Assembly: GCA_023150895.1 (NCBI GenBank)
Contig: JAKLJY010000069.1
Location: 1 to 41,234, forward strand
Origin: Myxococcota bacterium
Lineage (GTDB): Bacteria > Myxococcota_A > Bradymonadia > UBA7976 > UBA1532
Direction of reading: 5' to 3'
Length of the DNA stretch: 41,234 nucleotides
Part shown: positions 15,262 through 25,453 of the stretch, piece by piece
How the letters are laid out: every line of letters starts with the position of its first letter
Numbering within the stretch: position 1 is the stretch's first letter
The notes under the pieces: generated by a model
The model's input: the letters and a program-made list of their open reading frames with translations, nothing else
Databases searched by the model: none
What the model was told of the DNA's origin: nothing
Program-made: the position numbers and the translations under genes

Positions 15262-16740
15262 ATGCGCTACGTTCTGCTCGGGATGCTCACGATGCTCGCG
15301 ACGAGCCTCCCCATCTCACCCGCCACCGCCACCGCCCCGACCACCCCGGCCGCCGCGGAGGCGATCGGCACCCCCGGTCCCACCCTGCTCTCGGCGGCGA
15401 GCCCGCGCGGGGACTGGGCAGTCGTCTGCCAGGCGAGGGCGGACACGAACGGCGACGGCCGCCTCCACGTGGACGTCGAAATCCACCACGGCTTTCTCTC
15501 CGGCGACGCGATGGTCCCCTATCTGGTCTGGGGCAGCGGTTCCGGCGAGCCGATCGAGCGCTTCCTCGGGCGCGATCCGACCGGTCGATTCCTCCTGGGC
15601 CGCACCGCGGCGGGGCTCGTCCTCTGGGACGCCGACGACCGGCGCCCGACCGTGCTCGCGGCGCCCGGCGACGCGCCGGACACCTTCGCCTTCGCCGACG
15701 GCGGCACGCACCTGCTCTACGTGCGTGGGCCCGCCGACGCCCAGCGCCTCGTTTCGCGGCGCCTCGCCGACGGCCACGAGGCGGTCTTCGATCTGGACGC
15801 GCGCGGACTCTGGCTTCTCGAGCCGGCACCCTCGGGTTCGCTCGTGGCCCTGCACTTCGTCGAAGCCGACCCCGATGCGGGCGGACCCGTCCCGGCCGCG
15901 CCGGGGGGGTGGTCGGACGGGGGCACCTCCGCCTGCCGCGGTTCGCCGATGGCCCGTTCGTGGATTCCCCGGAAGGGCACCCGGAACGTGGTTCGGATCG
16001 GCCGGCTCGACGGCGGCGCCCCGGTCCCCGCCCCCGGATTCGCCGGTTTCGCGGGGCAGCGCTTTCTGACCATCGAGGGCGACGGCCGGCTCGTCTTTCG
16101 AACCCCCGAGGGCCTCTTTGCCGAAGTCGCGAGCGCCCCGTGCGCCGGTGTGCCCCTGATCTACGACCCGATGTCCGACCGGCTCGGGCTCGCCTGTACC
16201 GGCCTGAAGGCGGAGCGCGAGGACACGAGTCCGCTCTACATCTTCGAGCCCGGGCGCGGGCTCACGCCGGTGGGGCCCGACGCGTGGTCCTTCATCGGAC
16301 GCGACCGGCCGCAGGTCGGTGGTCAGTGGGTCGTGACCCAATTTGCGGAGGGACGCGGACCGCACCAGATCTCCGAGACCTTCGTCCTCGACCTGCGGGC
16401 TTCGACCGCCCGGATTCATCGGCGCAGGCTCCACGAAGAGGGACCCGTCGTCGGCGCGGAGATCGTGCGGAGAAAGGGCCAACTGCACGTCGTCCTGCCC
16501 AGTGGCCGCGCCTACCCCCTGGGGATCGAGGCCCCGCGACACTTCTCGTCGTTCAAGCTCTCGCCCGACCGGGTCTGGGTCGAGGGCCGACTCGTGGACC
16601 TCGAACGACACCGCGTGCTCGGGCGGACGCCGAAGCCGCTCTTTCTGACGGAGGACGACCGCGTGCTCGTCCCGTCCCGCGAGGAATTCTACCAGGCAGG
16701 TCTGGTCACCGGTCCGCTGCAGTGGGTCCGGCCGCGCTGA
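15262..16740 (+). CDS. Secreted beta-propeller-like protein of unknown function (492 aa)
   Basis: ATG 15262 is preferred over ATG 15244 because CGGAGACC lies 7 bases upstream and the signal peptide then begins cleanly (MRYVLLGMLTMLATSLPISPATA). The mature protein is made of repeated short beta blades with Gly/Asp turns (WGSGSGEPIERFLGRDPTGRFLLGRT, FAFADGGTHLLYVRGPADAQRLVSRRL, AWSFIGRDRPQVGGQWVVTQFAEG). This is similar to WD40/TolB-like or Kelch-like propellers, but no diagnostic motif stands out. Three or four cysteines could form disulfides. The gene converges on the GH9 gene, with 27 bases between the stops. The function is unknown. Confidence 0.75.
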   Translation: MRYVLLGMLTMLATSLPISPATATAPTTPAAAEAIGTPGPTLLSAASPRGDWAVVCQARADTNGDGRLHVDVEIHHGFLSGDAMVPYLVWGSGSGEPIERFLGRDPTGRFLLGRTAAGLVLWDADDRRPTVLAAPGDAPDTFAFADGGTHLLYVRGPADAQRLVSRRLADGHEAVFDLDARGLWLLEPAPSGSLVALHFVEADPDAGGPVPAAPGGWSDGGTSACRGSPMARSWIPRKGTRNVVRIGRLDGGAPVPAPGFAGFAGQRFLTIEGDGRLVFRTPEGLFAEVASAPCAGVPLIYDPMSDRLGLACTGLKAEREDTSPLYIFEPGRGLTPVGPDAWSFIGRDRPQVGGQWVVTQFAEGRGPHQISETFVLDLRASTARIHRRRLHEEGPVVGAEIVRRKGQLHVVLPSGRAYPLGIEAPRHFSSFKLSPDRVWVEGRLVDLERHRVLGRTPKPLFLTEDDRVLVPSREEFYQAGLVTGPLQWVRPR

Positions 16741-16767
16741 CCGGCGCTCCGAGCGGGCGGCGTTCGC

Positions 16768-19700
16768 TCACGGCATGGGCCACGACGCGCTGCGCAGCGC
16801 CTCGGCGCTCCGGGGGACGCGTTCCAGGGACGCGGCCGTCGGGGCGACGCCGTCCGGCAGCAGGAGCGCGTGGGCCATCATCGCCGGCCCCGTCGTCTCC
16901 CAGACCGTGAACTCCATGTGCGGCGGATCGCTCTGCGTCAGGCCCGAAAGACGGCGCCAACCGGGGATCGCGCGCCGGACGTACGCATGGACGGCGGCCT
17001 CGTCGCGACCGTGCTCCGCGAGCGAGGGCGGCAACAGCGGCACGTCCAGCGCAGCGGCCCGATAGTAGTCGCTCTCGTTTCGAACGAGGCGGTACAGGCG
17101 CTCCGCAGCACCCTGGAACGAGCACGTCCGGTCGTCGGCGTCGGGACCGCACGCCTCCGGGCCGTAGAGCGGAATACCCGGGATGGCCTCGGCGTTCGCA
17201 TCCACCATCGAGGGCCAGTGGAGCGGGCGCTGCGCCGAGATCTCGCCCAGCCCCGTGGTCAGGACGCGCCCGAGCGGGTTGGCGCCGTGCAGATAGTCGA
17301 GGCCCCGGAGGGCGGCGTCCCGGTAGGCGGGGTCGCCGGTGATGTGCCAGGCCACCGCCAGATCCCGGATGGGCGGGAAGCCACCCTGCCCCCACCCTTC
17401 GAGGTAGAAGTAGTCGGCGTCGGGCCGGCGCCAGGCCCGATCGTAGGGCAGCGGGGCATCGGGGTGGACGAACTGCGCGGCCGCATCGATGGCCGTATCG
17501 CGCGCGGCCACGAGCCAGCCGGGGTCGAAGCGGTCGGGGTGGGCGACGAGGCTCAGGAGGCGACCGAGGCGCCAGCGCCAGTCGAGCCGATCGAAGAGGG
17601 GACGAATGTCGAAGACACCGGCCGCCGACAGCGCCGTGAGCTCGGCGGCGTACGGCGCAGCCTCGTCGGGCTCTTGCGCGGCGAGCATCAGCTCGACGAG
17701 GGCCCAGAATTGCGCGTCCCGATCGGTCCGCGGGTTCTCGCGCCAGATCGCGTCCCGGCGGCTGCGCGGGTCGACGAAGGCGTACTCGACCCGGTTGCCC
17801 TCGCCGACGCCGAAGGCATAGGCCCGCGCGGCGCTCTCCAGCCAGCCCTCGGCCGCCGCGGCGTCCCCGGCCAGGTGCAGCGCCCGGCTGAGCAGCGCCG
17901 CCGACCGCGCATAGACGAGGCTGCTGTCGTGGGTGGCCAGCCCCAGGTAGAAACGCTGCTCGTGCTGCCACGGCTCGACATCGCTCGGGTGGCCGGTGGC
18001 CTCGATCCACAACGCGACCGCGCCGTCGTCGCGCTGCCCGGCCCGCCACACCTGCAGGCCGAAGACCGCCTCGTCCAGCACGTCGGGCAGGCCGTTGCCG
18101 CTCTCCGGCAGCCCGAGCTGGCCATCGGGGAAACGCTCGGGCGTGGTCAGATACGCCTGGGCGAGATCCTCGACGATGGACAGGTGCATGGACCGCCGAT
18201 CCCAGTCGCCGGCATCGTGCCAGCCGCCCGTCACGTGGGGCAGGGGAACGTCCGTGGCCGTGGCGGCGACGTGGTGAAACGGGACGCAGAGCTCCTGGCC
18301 GAACTCCCTGCATCGCCATTGCCCGTCCGCCTCGAGGACCCCCCAGCCCTCGGCCGAGTGGTCCCCGTAGTGATCCTGGTCACGGCTGTCGTCCAGCGTG
18401 GCGAAGCCGCCCTGGTACACCTGATGCCGATCCTCGCGGGGCCAGGCGGTGTGGGCTTCCTCGAGCGTCGCGCAGCGGTTGTGATACAGCCCCCGGGCGT
18501 AGGTGACGAAGGTGTCCGTAAAGGCCTCCTCGGAGAGGAGAATGCGCCGGGAGCGCCCGATGCCGTCGACCCGCAGGAAGTAGGTCCCCGGCGTCACGAC
18601 GGGGGAGAAGTCGAGGACCATCAGACGCTCGCCGGTCAGCTCGGGCAGGGATTCCGCCGCTTCCCGGATCACGCCCTCGTAGACGACCTCGCCGGTCGAC
18701 GCGTCGACGACCTGGAACGGTTCGCCATCGGTGGCGTCCAGGTCGAGGGGGCCCGCCGGCCCGAGCCAGGCACCCAGCCACGCGCGTTTGGTGGGCGCGT
18801 CGGGCAGCATCGCCACCTGGTTGACCTTGAAGGCCCAGGACACCGTCTCCGGCCCGTAGGTCAGCGTGCGCGTGTGACCCCAGGGATCGCGGATGCCCAC
18901 CGTCTCGCCGGGCGCGAGGCGCCGGGGCAGGCGCAGCCAGTTGGTCATCACGTGTTCGGCCACCGTGGTGACCACCGGCGGCCGGTCGGACCAGGGCCTC
19001 GGCGCGCTCCACTCGCCCTTGGCGTGCAGGAACCGCGCGTCCTGAAGCATGGGCGTCTCGACGCCGTTGCAGTCCACCATCCGCCAGCCGGGCGCGGCCT
19101 CCCACTCGGCGAGCACGCCGGGCAGCCACTGCACCTGGGTCTCCATCAGGGCGTTGGTGTGCCAGATGTTGCGCATCGCCGTCTCCAGATTCGGCGTGGC
19201 CTCCATCTGCGCCAGCTTCTCGCCGCAGTCGGCGACGTAGCGATCCGTCAGCCAGGGGGTCGGATCGGTCACGACCGAGATCCACTCGTCCGTGAGGAGG
19301 CGGACCTCGCCGTCGCCCCGGAAGGTCGGGGCCGCCTGCGGGCGACAGCGTGGCGGGATGGACCACGCCGGGACGACGGGCTCCGGGGCGGGTCCGCCGC
19401 CGCAGCCGGGGACCGGACCCCGGGGGCGGGCGGCATCGGCGAGCTCGTCGTCCGTCAGGACCCGGCCCCAGAGGCGGACCTCGTCGAGGGCGGCCGTGGC
19501 CGCATCCCCGTTGGGATCACCGCCGAAGATCCCCAGCACGAAGGGCGACGACTCGGGGGGGAGCTCGAAGGGCGGCGCGTCGGCGGGCGGCGCATGGCGA
19601 ACGCCGTCGATGAACAGCGCCACCTGCGCCTCGCCGACCGGTGTGCGCTCGAAGGTCAACGCCAGATGATGCCAGCAGCCCGAGCCCTCGAGTGCCAACT

Positions 19701-20583
19701 GCAACCGCCGACGACCGTCGAACGCCCCCGCCTCGAGGGTGATGTCGTTCCACGCCCAGCCGATCGACAGACTCGTCTCATCCCACCTGCCCTCGCCGAA
19801 GCCGAAGAGGGTCCCGCTTGCGTTGCCGCCGGACTTGAAGAACCAGCCCTCGAGGGTGACCGCGTCGCCGACGTCGGCCAGCGTGAGATCCGCGACGACC
19901 GCACCGTTGATTCGTTGGTTGTTCGCGGCCGGCCGCCCGGTCGGGCCGTAGGCGCCGTTCGGGGCGGGCCGCGCGGTCTCGTTCGCCGCGAAGCCGTCCG
20001 GGAGAAACGCCTCCGCGTCGAAGGCGCCCACCGCATCGCGGAAGTCCTCGTCCAGGGGCCAGTAGGCGATGAGCCCCGTGGGGTCGGCGGGGTAGGGAGA
20101 AAGGTCGACGGGCGCCGCGTCCGGCTCCGGGTCCGGGCCGACGGGCCCGAGATCGCCGGGGATGCCGAGATCCGGGGGCACCAGCACGCCGGCGTCGACG
20201 GCGGCGTCGAACCGACACGCGAGGGCCGCGTCGGGGGTCGGCGGCGGGCCGGCGTCGGCGCTCGCGTCGGGGGTCGGTGGCGGGCCGGCGTCGGCGCTCG
20301 CGTCGGGGATCGGCGCGGGACCGACGTCGGCGCTCGCATCAGCGCCCGCATCCGGGGTAGCCACCTGGCCGAGGTCGACGCGTGCGTCGAGCGCCGCGTC
20401 GACCGTGATCGCGCCGCGATCCGGACCGAGATCGCGGAGATCCGCCGTCTGGTGGCGGCCACCCAAGGGGAGGTCGGGCGAGTCGGCGGCGCTCTCACCG
20501 CCATCGCCACAGGCGACCACCAGACCGGCCGTGGGTAACAAACAGGCCGCGAACCGCGCAACAATCGAACAGAACGGACGCAT
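16768..20583 (-). CDS. Glycoside hydrolase family 9 (cellulase-type) lipoprotein with LamG and Ig-like domains (1271 aa)
   Basis: ATG 20583 has GGAGGG about 8 bases upstream and begins a lipoprotein signal ending GLVVAC. A long Asp/Ala/Pro linker contains a 12-residue repeat (PDASADAGPPPT). Residues about 165-370 are a LamG/concanavalin-like domain (GLIAYWPLDEDFRDAVG, CWHHLALTFERTPVGEAQVALFIDG, LDEVRLWGRVLTDDEL). Residues about 570-700 are a CelD_N Ig-like domain (FKVNQVAMLPDAPTKRAWL). The GH9 (alpha/alpha)6 barrel follows, with GGWHDAGDWDRR (D790/D793, the nucleophilic water-activating aspartates of the family), HGANPLGRVLTTGLGE, and FTVWETTGPAMMAHALLL, where E1229 is the likely acid. It probably cleaves beta-glucans at the cell surface. 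It is divergent from the kinase operon. Confidence 0.88.
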   Translation of the reverse strand: MRPFCSIVARFAACLLPTAGLVVACGDGGESAADSPDLPLGGRHQTADLRDLGPDRGAITVDAALDARVDLGQVATPDAGADASADVGPAPIPDASADAGPPPTPDASADAGPPPTPDAALACRFDAAVDAGVLVPPDLGIPGDLGPVGPDPEPDAAPVDLSPYPADPTGLIAYWPLDEDFRDAVGAFDAEAFLPDGFAANETARPAPNGAYGPTGRPAANNQRINGAVVADLTLADVGDAVTLEGWFFKSGGNASGTLFGFGEGRWDETSLSIGWAWNDITLEAGAFDGRRRLQLALEGSGCWHHLALTFERTPVGEAQVALFIDGVRHAPPADAPPFELPPESSPFVLGIFGGDPNGDAATAALDEVRLWGRVLTDDELADAARPRGPVPGCGGGPAPEPVVPAWSIPPRCRPQAAPTFRGDGEVRLLTDEWISVVTDPTPWLTDRYVADCGEKLAQMEATPNLETAMRNIWHTNALMETQVQWLPGVLAEWEAAPGWRMVDCNGVETPMLQDARFLHAKGEWSAPRPWSDRPPVVTTVAEHVMTNWLRLPRRLAPGETVGIRDPWGHTRTLTYGPETVSWAFKVNQVAMLPDAPTKRAWLGAWLGPAGPLDLDATDGEPFQVVDASTGEVVYEGVIREAAESLPELTGERLMVLDFSPVVTPGTYFLRVDGIGRSRRILLSEEAFTDTFVTYARGLYHNRCATLEEAHTAWPREDRHQVYQGGFATLDDSRDQDHYGDHSAEGWGVLEADGQWRCREFGQELCVPFHHVAATATDVPLPHVTGGWHDAGDWDRRSMHLSIVEDLAQAYLTTPERFPDGQLGLPESGNGLPDVLDEAVFGLQVWRAGQRDDGAVALWIEATGHPSDVEPWQHEQRFYLGLATHDSSLVYARSAALLSRALHLAGDAAAAEGWLESAARAYAFGVGEGNRVEYAFVDPRSRRDAIWRENPRTDRDAQFWALVELMLAAQEPDEAAPYAAELTALSAAGVFDIRPLFDRLDWRWRLGRLLSLVAHPDRFDPGWLVAARDTAIDAAAQFVHPDAPLPYDRAWRRPDADYFYLEGWGQGGFPPIRDLAVAWHITGDPAYRDAALRGLDYLHGANPLGRVLTTGLGEISAQRPLHWPSMVDANAEAIPGIPLYGPEACGPDADDRTCSFQGAAERLYRLVRNESDYYRAAALDVPLLPPSLAEHGRDEAAVHAYVRRAIPGWRRLSGLTQSDPPHMEFTVWETTGPAMMAHALLLPDGVAPTAASLERVPRSAEALRSASWPMP
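20228..20335 (-). repeat. 36-base in-frame tandem repeat (3 copies) in the GH9 lipoprotein linker
   Basis: Units at 20228-20263, 20264-20299 and 20300-20335. The first two are nearly identical and the third has diverged. They encode the Pro/Asp/Ala spacer between the lipidated Cys and the LamG domain. Confidence 0.9.
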
Positions 20584-20607
20584 GGGGGGTCCCTCCTCGA
20601 AAAAAGC

Positions 20608-20638
20608 TCGACCACCGGCCCTCACCGCGGTTGGTCGA
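20608..20638 (-). promoter_or_regulatory. Inverted repeat in the leader of the GH9 gene
   Basis: TCGACCA (20608-20614) and TGGTCGA (20632-20638) are perfect 7-base arms with a 17-base spacer. An additional CCG/CGG pair allows a longer stem with one bulge. The site lies 25-55 bases upstream of the GH9 ATG, between the divergent GH9 and kinase genes. It could be an operator or an mRNA hairpin. No convincing promoter boxes were found for either gene. Confidence 0.4.
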
Positions 20639-20796
20639 CCCCACCGCACCGGATGCAGGCATCTTCACTCACAGTGGGTCGCGTTCCCAGAGAAACGTTC
20701 ACCCCGCGCGGCCTCGCGGGGAGACATGGCGCCCAAGCCCGCATCGGCGCATGATGCCGCCTCGTTCACCCCGCCCGACCTCCATCGAACGCTCAC

Positions 20797-22275
<1,479 letters not shown>

Positions 22276-22287
22276 CAGAATCGCCCC

Positions 22288-23262
22288 GTGGTTCGCGCGT
22301 CACTCATGTCCGTCACGCTCGTCTGCGGCGGCCTCCTGGCCGGGACGCAGGCGCGGGCCTGCGCGGACGCCGCGACCGTCGCGACCTCCCGACGGCTCGG
22401 CGCCGAAGCCGGTGGCCTCGCCGCGGCGGGTGACTTCGCGGGGGCGCTCGAACGCTATCGAGCGGCGTTGACCGCCCTCCCCGTGAGCCCGGCCTGCGAG
22501 TCTCCCCGCGGGGAGCTCCAGGGGCTGATCGCACGATGCCTCGAGCGTCTGTGCCGGCTCGAGGAAGCGCTGGCCCTCCACCGGACCCGCCTCGGCACCC
22601 CCGGTGTGGTGGCGAAGGGACACCTGCTGATTCAGCCGGGCCCTGGTGTGGAAGGGGCCGTCGTTCGTGGCCCGGACGCTTCGCCCGTCGAGGCCCGGTG
22701 CGCGAACGGCTATCTGCTGCCGCCCGGCGAGTATCGGGTCGACGCGCGCACCGCGGGCGGACCGGTCGAGCGAACGGTGCAGGTCACGGCGGGCCAGACG
22801 ACGTCGCTCACCCTCGAAGCGCCCCCGGCGCCCCCGCCGCCCGTGGCGTCCCCGCCCCCCGAGGTCGTGGTGGTGACGCCCCCTCGCGAGGTCGACGACG
22901 CGCCGTGCACGACCTGCCGCACGTGGGCCTGGGCGGGCGTGATCACGGCCGGCGCAGCCACCCTGGGGGCCGGCATCGCGTATGGGGCCGCCCTGGGCGC
23001 CGACGAGGAGATGAACGACGCGGCCGCCCGTCAGCGACGCCTCGCCGGCGCTCGACCCCCCGATGTCGAGGGCGCGGCGCTCGCGGCGCGGCAGGCGGAG
23101 GACGCCCGCGACACCCGGGACGCCTTGCGGCCGGTGACCTACGCCCTCGTCGGCATCGGGCTGGCCTCCGTCGCCCTCGCAGTCGTCATGTTCCAGCTTG
23201 CGCCCGAGGCGCCCGGCACGCCGGCCCCCGCCGACGGGCCGGCTCTCGGCTTCCGGTTCTGA
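22288..23262 (+). CDS. PEGA-like protein with two C-terminal membrane helices (324 aa)
   Basis: The frame opens at GTG 22288; ATG 22306 (MSVTLVCGG) is an alternative, and neither has a clear Shine-Dalgarno sequence. An N-terminal signal peptide ends near TQARA. Residues about 25-100 are helical and TPR-like (AAGDFAGALERYRAALTALP, LCRLEEALALHRTRL). Residues about 105-185 resemble a PEGA or carboxypeptidase-regulatory beta sandwich (GYLLPPGEYRVDART, VERTVQVTAGQTTSLTLEAP). After a Pro-rich hinge there are two hydrophobic helices (about 213-232 and 275-296) separated by a charged Ala/Arg/Glu segment. Proteins of this design are frequent beside Ser/Thr kinases in myxobacteria. The role is probably in sensing or scaffolding for the kinase. 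Confidence 0.75.
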   Translation: MVRASLMSVTLVCGGLLAGTQARACADAATVATSRRLGAEAGGLAAAGDFAGALERYRAALTALPVSPACESPRGELQGLIARCLERLCRLEEALALHRTRLGTPGVVAKGHLLIQPGPGVEGAVVRGPDASPVEARCANGYLLPPGEYRVDARTAGGPVERTVQVTAGQTTSLTLEAPPAPPPPVASPPPEVVVVTPPREVDDAPCTTCRTWAWAGVITAGAATLGAGIAYGAALGADEEMNDAAARQRRLAGARPPDVEGAALAARQAEDARDTRDALRPVTYALVGIGLASVALAVVMFQLAPEAPGTPAPADGPALGFRF

Positions 23263-23279
23263 CGCCTTTGGGGGGCAGG

Positions 23280-24560
23280 ATGCGCACGTTCGTCGTTCTC
23301 GCCGCCGCGTTGTGCGGCGGCTGCATTCCGCAGGGGTCACCGGAGTTCGCGTCGACCGATCCGTTCCAAGCCGCGGATGCCAGCCCCGCGGACACCCGCC
23401 GCCTCGACGGGTCCGACCCCGACGATTCGACGCGGCCGGCGGACGCGGCGGATCCGCCCGCGGACGCCCAGCCCGTGACCGACCTCCAGCCCCCCCCGAT
23501 CGACGCGGCCGGTCCCCCACCGGTCGACGCGGCCGGTCCGCCCGTGGACGCGCAGGCCGCGACCGACACCTCGGGCCCACCGGTCGACGCAGCCGGTCCG
23601 ACCGTGGACGCGCAGGCCGCGATGGACATCTCGCCCCTGCCGGTCGACGCGGCCGGTCCCCCGCCGGTCGACGCGGCGGACCCGCTCCCGGACACGCTGC
23701 CCCCCGATGCGCTGCTCCCCGAGCGCCCGCCGGTCCCGCCGGACCTCGTCGCGTTGTGGCCGCTGGACGACTCACCCCTCGATCTGTCCGGTGGGTATCC
23801 GCTGACGTTGGCCGAGGGCGCCCGATTCGAGCCGGACCTGGTCTCGGGCCGACCGTTTTTCGGCCCCTCGTGCCAGGATGGCTGCAATGGCGCCGTGGCG
23901 CCCGACCTCGTGGGGGTGGACGCGGCGGCGGGGGTGACGATGGCCGCGTGGGTGCATCTGCCGGGGACGGACCCCCATGAGGCACTGTTCGGCTTCGGCG
24001 ACATCTACACGTTCCCCGATCGCTTCGTCGTCTCCTACGAATACAAGGATCTCATCATCAACGTCGGACCCGCCGGCGCGCGCGTGCTGATGGAAGACCA
24101 GGCCTGCCGTCCGTGGAACCAGTGGGTTCATCTGGCGGTGGTGGCCCCGCCGGGTTTCGCGGTGGGTGGCGCCGTCCGCGTCTACCTCGACGGCCGGCCG
24201 GTCGCCGTCGACGACCTCGAACGAGCGGGGCGGGCCGCCTGCGAGCTGCCTGCGGCCCCCTGCGACGCCGCCCCCGATGGCTGCCTCGCGTTCGAGCTGA
24301 CCGAAGCTCCGACCCCCGCGATGGCCGCGGGCGATTTCGGCACGCCGTTCGGCATCGGCCGACAGACCTTACTGGGGGGCGGGCACGTCGCGCTGGCGGA
24401 CGTCGCGCTGTTCGCCCGGGCACTCGCCCCCGAAGAGGTCGTGCAGCTCGTCGCCGCGCGACCGGCCCCCCCGGCGCGCCCCGATCCGGCCGCCTGCAAT
24501 GGCGTCGTGCCCCTCGTGGCGTGCGGCTGTGACGTCGCCGGCGTGCCCTGCGACCCCTGA
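23280..24560 (+). CDS. LamG-domain lipoprotein (426 aa)
   Basis: ATG 23280 follows GGGGGCAGG. MRTFVVLAAALCGGC is a short lipoprotein signal with Cys15. Residues about 20-150 are a Pro/Asp/Ala spacer containing a 20-residue repeat (DNA repeat at 23521-23640). Residues about 155-400 form a LamG/concanavalin-like jelly roll (LVALWPLDDSPLDLSGG, GVTMAAWVHLPGTDPHEALFGFGD, WNQWVHLAVVAPPG, VRVYLDGRPVAVDDL, VALADVALFARALAPEEV). This is the same domain arrangement as the start of the GH9 lipoprotein across the divergent promoter. It probably binds a polysaccharide or protein at the cell surface. It is the third gene of the kinase operon, with 17 bases between genes. The tail has four close cysteines. 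Confidence 0.85.
   Translation: MRTFVVLAAALCGGCIPQGSPEFASTDPFQAADASPADTRRLDGSDPDDSTRPADAADPPADAQPVTDLQPPPIDAAGPPPVDAAGPPVDAQAATDTSGPPVDAAGPTVDAQAAMDISPLPVDAAGPPPVDAADPLPDTLPPDALLPERPPVPPDLVALWPLDDSPLDLSGGYPLTLAEGARFEPDLVSGRPFFGPSCQDGCNGAVAPDLVGVDAAAGVTMAAWVHLPGTDPHEALFGFGDIYTFPDRFVVSYEYKDLIINVGPAGARVLMEDQACRPWNQWVHLAVVAPPGFAVGGAVRVYLDGRPVAVDDLERAGRAACELPAAPCDAAPDGCLAFELTEAPTPAMAAGDFGTPFGIGRQTLLGGGHVALADVALFARALAPEEVVQLVAARPAPPARPDPAACNGVVPLVACGCDVAGVPCDP
23521..23640 (+). repeat. 60-base in-frame tandem repeat (2 copies plus partial) in the LamG lipoprotein linker
   Basis: Units 23521-23580 and 23581-23640 align base for base with scattered substitutions, and the first 18 bases recur from 23641. 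Each encodes a variant of PVDAAGPPVDAQAATDTSGP. Confidence 0.88.
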
Positions 24561-24572
24561 GCGGGCACCCCT

Positions 24573-24976
24573 CTACCCCCGTGTGTAGCGCACATGCGTC
24601 GCGGCGGGCCCGGCGAGGACGCGGTCGATCCGGAACCGCGGGGCGGGGTCGCGCAGGTTCTCGAACAGGCGACGACCACCGCCGAACAGCACCGGCGCGA
24701 GGGCGATCTCCAGCTCGTCGACGGCGTCGAGGTTCAGGTACTGCTGGATGACGTCGGCGCGCGCTTCTCGTGCGTGAGGACGAACACGGGCGTGTGAAAC
24801 GGCGCCTCCTCGGGCCAGGCGACCTCACCCTGCTCGAACATGCGTTTGCCCATGATGTTCGCCCCGATGCGCGCGGTGGTCTGTCGCAGCAGGTCGTTGA
24901 CCGGACCGGTCTCTCCGCCCGGGCCGAGCTTCAGGTTCTCGCGGAACGCCTCGAGGTTCACGATCCAGCCCATCAT
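24573..24976 (-). pseudogene. Dihydrofolate-reductase-like (RibD C-terminal family) gene, broken
   Basis: From ATG 24976 one frame gives GPGGETGPVNDLL, ANIMGKRMFEQGEVAW and APFHTPVFVLTHEKRA, the first half of a DHFR/RibD_C-type reductase. The second half (ADVIQQYLNLDAVDELEIAL, APVLFGGGRRLFENLRDPAP, ending THVRYTRG and a TAG at 24575-24573) is in a different frame. It joins directly at about 24755-24766, in GCGCGC-rich sequence. The usual 30-40 residues between these parts (the WERPGGTTFxF...DVRIAGG region) are missing. An internal deletion with a frameshift explains both facts. The gene is therefore inactive. The N-terminus also looks shortened. The intact enzyme family reduces pterin- or riboflavin-type substrates. 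Confidence 0.82.
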
Positions 24977-25453
24977 CGCGCCCCGGCCTGTAATGCGCCT
25001 CGGGCAGACGCGCACGCGGCGTCGGTCTCCGACGCGAAACGCTGCGAAATCGTCATCAGAAAAAATCAACGAATCACCGTCGCATCATCGATGGTACATC
25101 GGCACCAGACGACAAAAGGCATTTTGAATCGAGTGGTTACGCCATTGTCGCGGACGCGGTTTCCTCTGCAGTCGGCCGATAACCGCGGCGGAATAACCGC
25201 GGTCCCGTATCCGCGGTCGCGTAACCGCTCCGTCCACGTCGTCCGCCGAATGGCACGCGACACGCCCGCAGTCGATCAGAGTGCCGGCCCGGGGAGGTCG
25301 TCTCTGCCTCGCTTCTCGCCCCTCGGGATCAGGCGGCCTCCCCTCACGAGGCTGGCCAGGAGGCCTGCATCGTCGACCGCGGAACGGACCGCATAGGGCG
25401 GGCCCGTGTGTTCCGGACCTCGACCGCGCCCGTCCGAGCGGTGCCGTTGCCCG
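24977..25453. other. Gene-free spacer, AT-richer than surroundings
   Basis: No convincing gene lies here. Bases about 25030-25150 are clearly less GC-rich than the rest of the window (AGAAAAAATCAACGAATC, GACAAAAGGCATTTTGAATC). This suits either a promoter region or imported DNA. A four-copy 14-base repeat lies at 25179-25229. The remainder, to the stop of the large lipoprotein gene at 25454, shows nothing recognisable. Confidence 0.6.
25179..25229 (+). repeat. Four copies of a TAACCGCGG-type element at exact 14-base period
   Basis: The CCGC cores begin at 25183, 25197, 25211 and 25225, exactly 14 bases apart. The flanking bases read ATAACCGCGG, ATAACCGCGG, TATCCGCGG and GTAACCGCT. It is a short degenerate tandem array in non-coding DNA and could be a protein-binding array. 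Confidence 0.75.

Noticed and set aside
15890-16000. A possible compensated frameshift within the 15262-16740 gene
   Set aside because: A neighbouring frame gives a plausible peptide (RLPRFADGPFVDSPEGH). The annotated frame also reads sensibly (ACRGSPMARSWIPR) and stays open on both sides.
16870-20538. A 1222-codon plus-strand open frame antisense to the GH9 gene
   Set aside because: It has no recognisable domain and an Arg/Gly/Val-rich composition. The opposite strand encodes clear LamG and GH9 motifs.
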